From Ramlibacter humi (GTDB lineage Bacteria; Pseudomonadota; Gammaproteobacteria; Burkholderiales; Burkholderiaceae_C): DNA of 64,000 nucleotides. Positions 63,899 through 64,000 of the stretch are shown one piece after another. Positions within the stretch are counted from its first letter, which is position 1, and the number at the start of each line of letters is the position of its first letter. The DNA lies in the NCBI RefSeq assembly GCF_004681975.1, contig NZ_SMLK01000003.1:124001-188000 (forward strand), in the 5' to 3' direction. The notes under the pieces are model-generated. The model was not told the origin of the DNA. It searched no databases and worked only from the letters and a program-made list of their open reading frames with translations. The position numbers were made by a program, and so were the translations under genes.

Positions 63899-64000
63899 TC
63901 AGCCCCGCAGACGATCGATCAAGCCGTTCAACTCGTCCAGCGAGCCGAACTGGATGGCCAGCTCGCCCATCTCCTCGGTGCGGCCCGCGCGCTTCACGCG
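63899..64000 (-). CDS. parB: ParB chromosome-partitioning protein, C-terminal end (truncated by window edge)
   Basis: Last 33 codons of a gene entering from the right edge; its translation ends MGELAIQFGSLDELNGLIDR LRG, the dimerisation-domain ending of chromosomal ParB/Spo0J proteins. Only this piece is visible, so the helix-turn-helix and ParB-box parts cannot be checked. Chromosomal parB is normally close to the replication origin and parS sites. Confidence 0.8.
   Translation of the reverse strand, partial: RVKRAGRTEEMGELAIQFGSLDELNGLIDRLRG

Overview
The window is a dense, high-GC stretch of bacterial chromosome with short intergenic gaps and no tRNA, rRNA, CRISPR, prophage or insertion sequence that I can see. 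Gene content (split metH with an SAH riboswitch, torF-glnK-amtB, alr beside lplT, GTP-type pckG, Bug-family binding protein, GlcE/GlcF) and codon use point to a betaproteobacterium of the order Burkholderiales, most likely a Comamonadaceae member of the Ramlibacter/Variovorax kind; the genus is inference. The right edge enters the C terminus of parB, so the window may lie near the chromosome origin.

Layout. 1-6.6 kb: homoprotocatechuate meta-cleavage operon (Bug binding protein, hpaD, hpaF, hpaH, hpaI) followed by a class II aldolase, a PanE-like reductase and an EamA transporter. 6.6-13.1 kb: alr and lplT back to back, another EamA exporter, a glutathione peroxidase, and an acyltransferase facing a membrane LytTR regulator with a matching direct-repeat site. 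13.2-17.2 kb: phasin-like protein, glcF-glcE without glcD, an SMP-30 lactonase and a histidine-phosphotransferase-like protein. 17.3-20.3 kb: a nitrogen-control operon torF-glnK-amtB with a recognisable sigma-54 promoter and NtrC site. 20.3-24.5 kb: yifB/comM, then LprI-like and Tli4-like genes that look like stray immunity functions, and a YihY-type membrane protein. 24.6-28.5 kb: methionine synthase split into two genes with an S-adenosylhomocysteine riboswitch between them. 28.6-36.9 kb: recQ, a tandem-AAA ATPase, threonine ammonia-lyase, a thioesterase, a 50-residue membrane protein and pckG behind a structured leader. 37-46 kb: small membrane proteins, LysR/TetR/ArgP-like regulators, a phosphoesterase, dadA, an FMN reductase and an orphan molybdenum hydroxylase large subunit. 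46-53.8 kb: an M14 peptidase and a zinc-ribbon membrane protein sharing a bidirectional promoter, then the most interesting region: a divergent pair of operons built around a NicX-type 2,5-dihydroxypyridine dioxygenase. 53.8-64 kb: acetoacetate-CoA ligase, a TetR gene with two copies of its probable operator, hydrolase, uracil/xanthine permease, thioesterase, cobalamin adenosyltransferase, EF-hand protein, D-lactate dehydrogenase-like flavoprotein, CsgG-like protein and parB.

How it works together. Left and right catabolic blocks would both feed C4 acids to the TCA cycle: HpaI gives succinate semialdehyde and pyruvate, NicX/NicD-type enzymes give maleamate. PckG, glycolate and lactate oxidases then link these acids to gluconeogenesis. 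MetH needs cobalamin, and a PduO-type adenosyltransferase lies in the same window. A recurrent feature is a -10-like hexamer only 6-9 bases before the start codon, suggesting many leaderless mRNAs.

The best candidate for an undescribed system is the 47.5-52.8 kb divergent pair: an acyl-CoA-dehydrogenase-fold flavoprotein lacking the usual catalytic Glu, an HpaC-type flavin reductase, NicX, a NicD-like hydrolase, a NylB-like amide hydrolase and a MarR regulator around a perfect 14-bp palindrome. This suggests a two-component route for N-heterocycle breakdown; the substrate is unknown.
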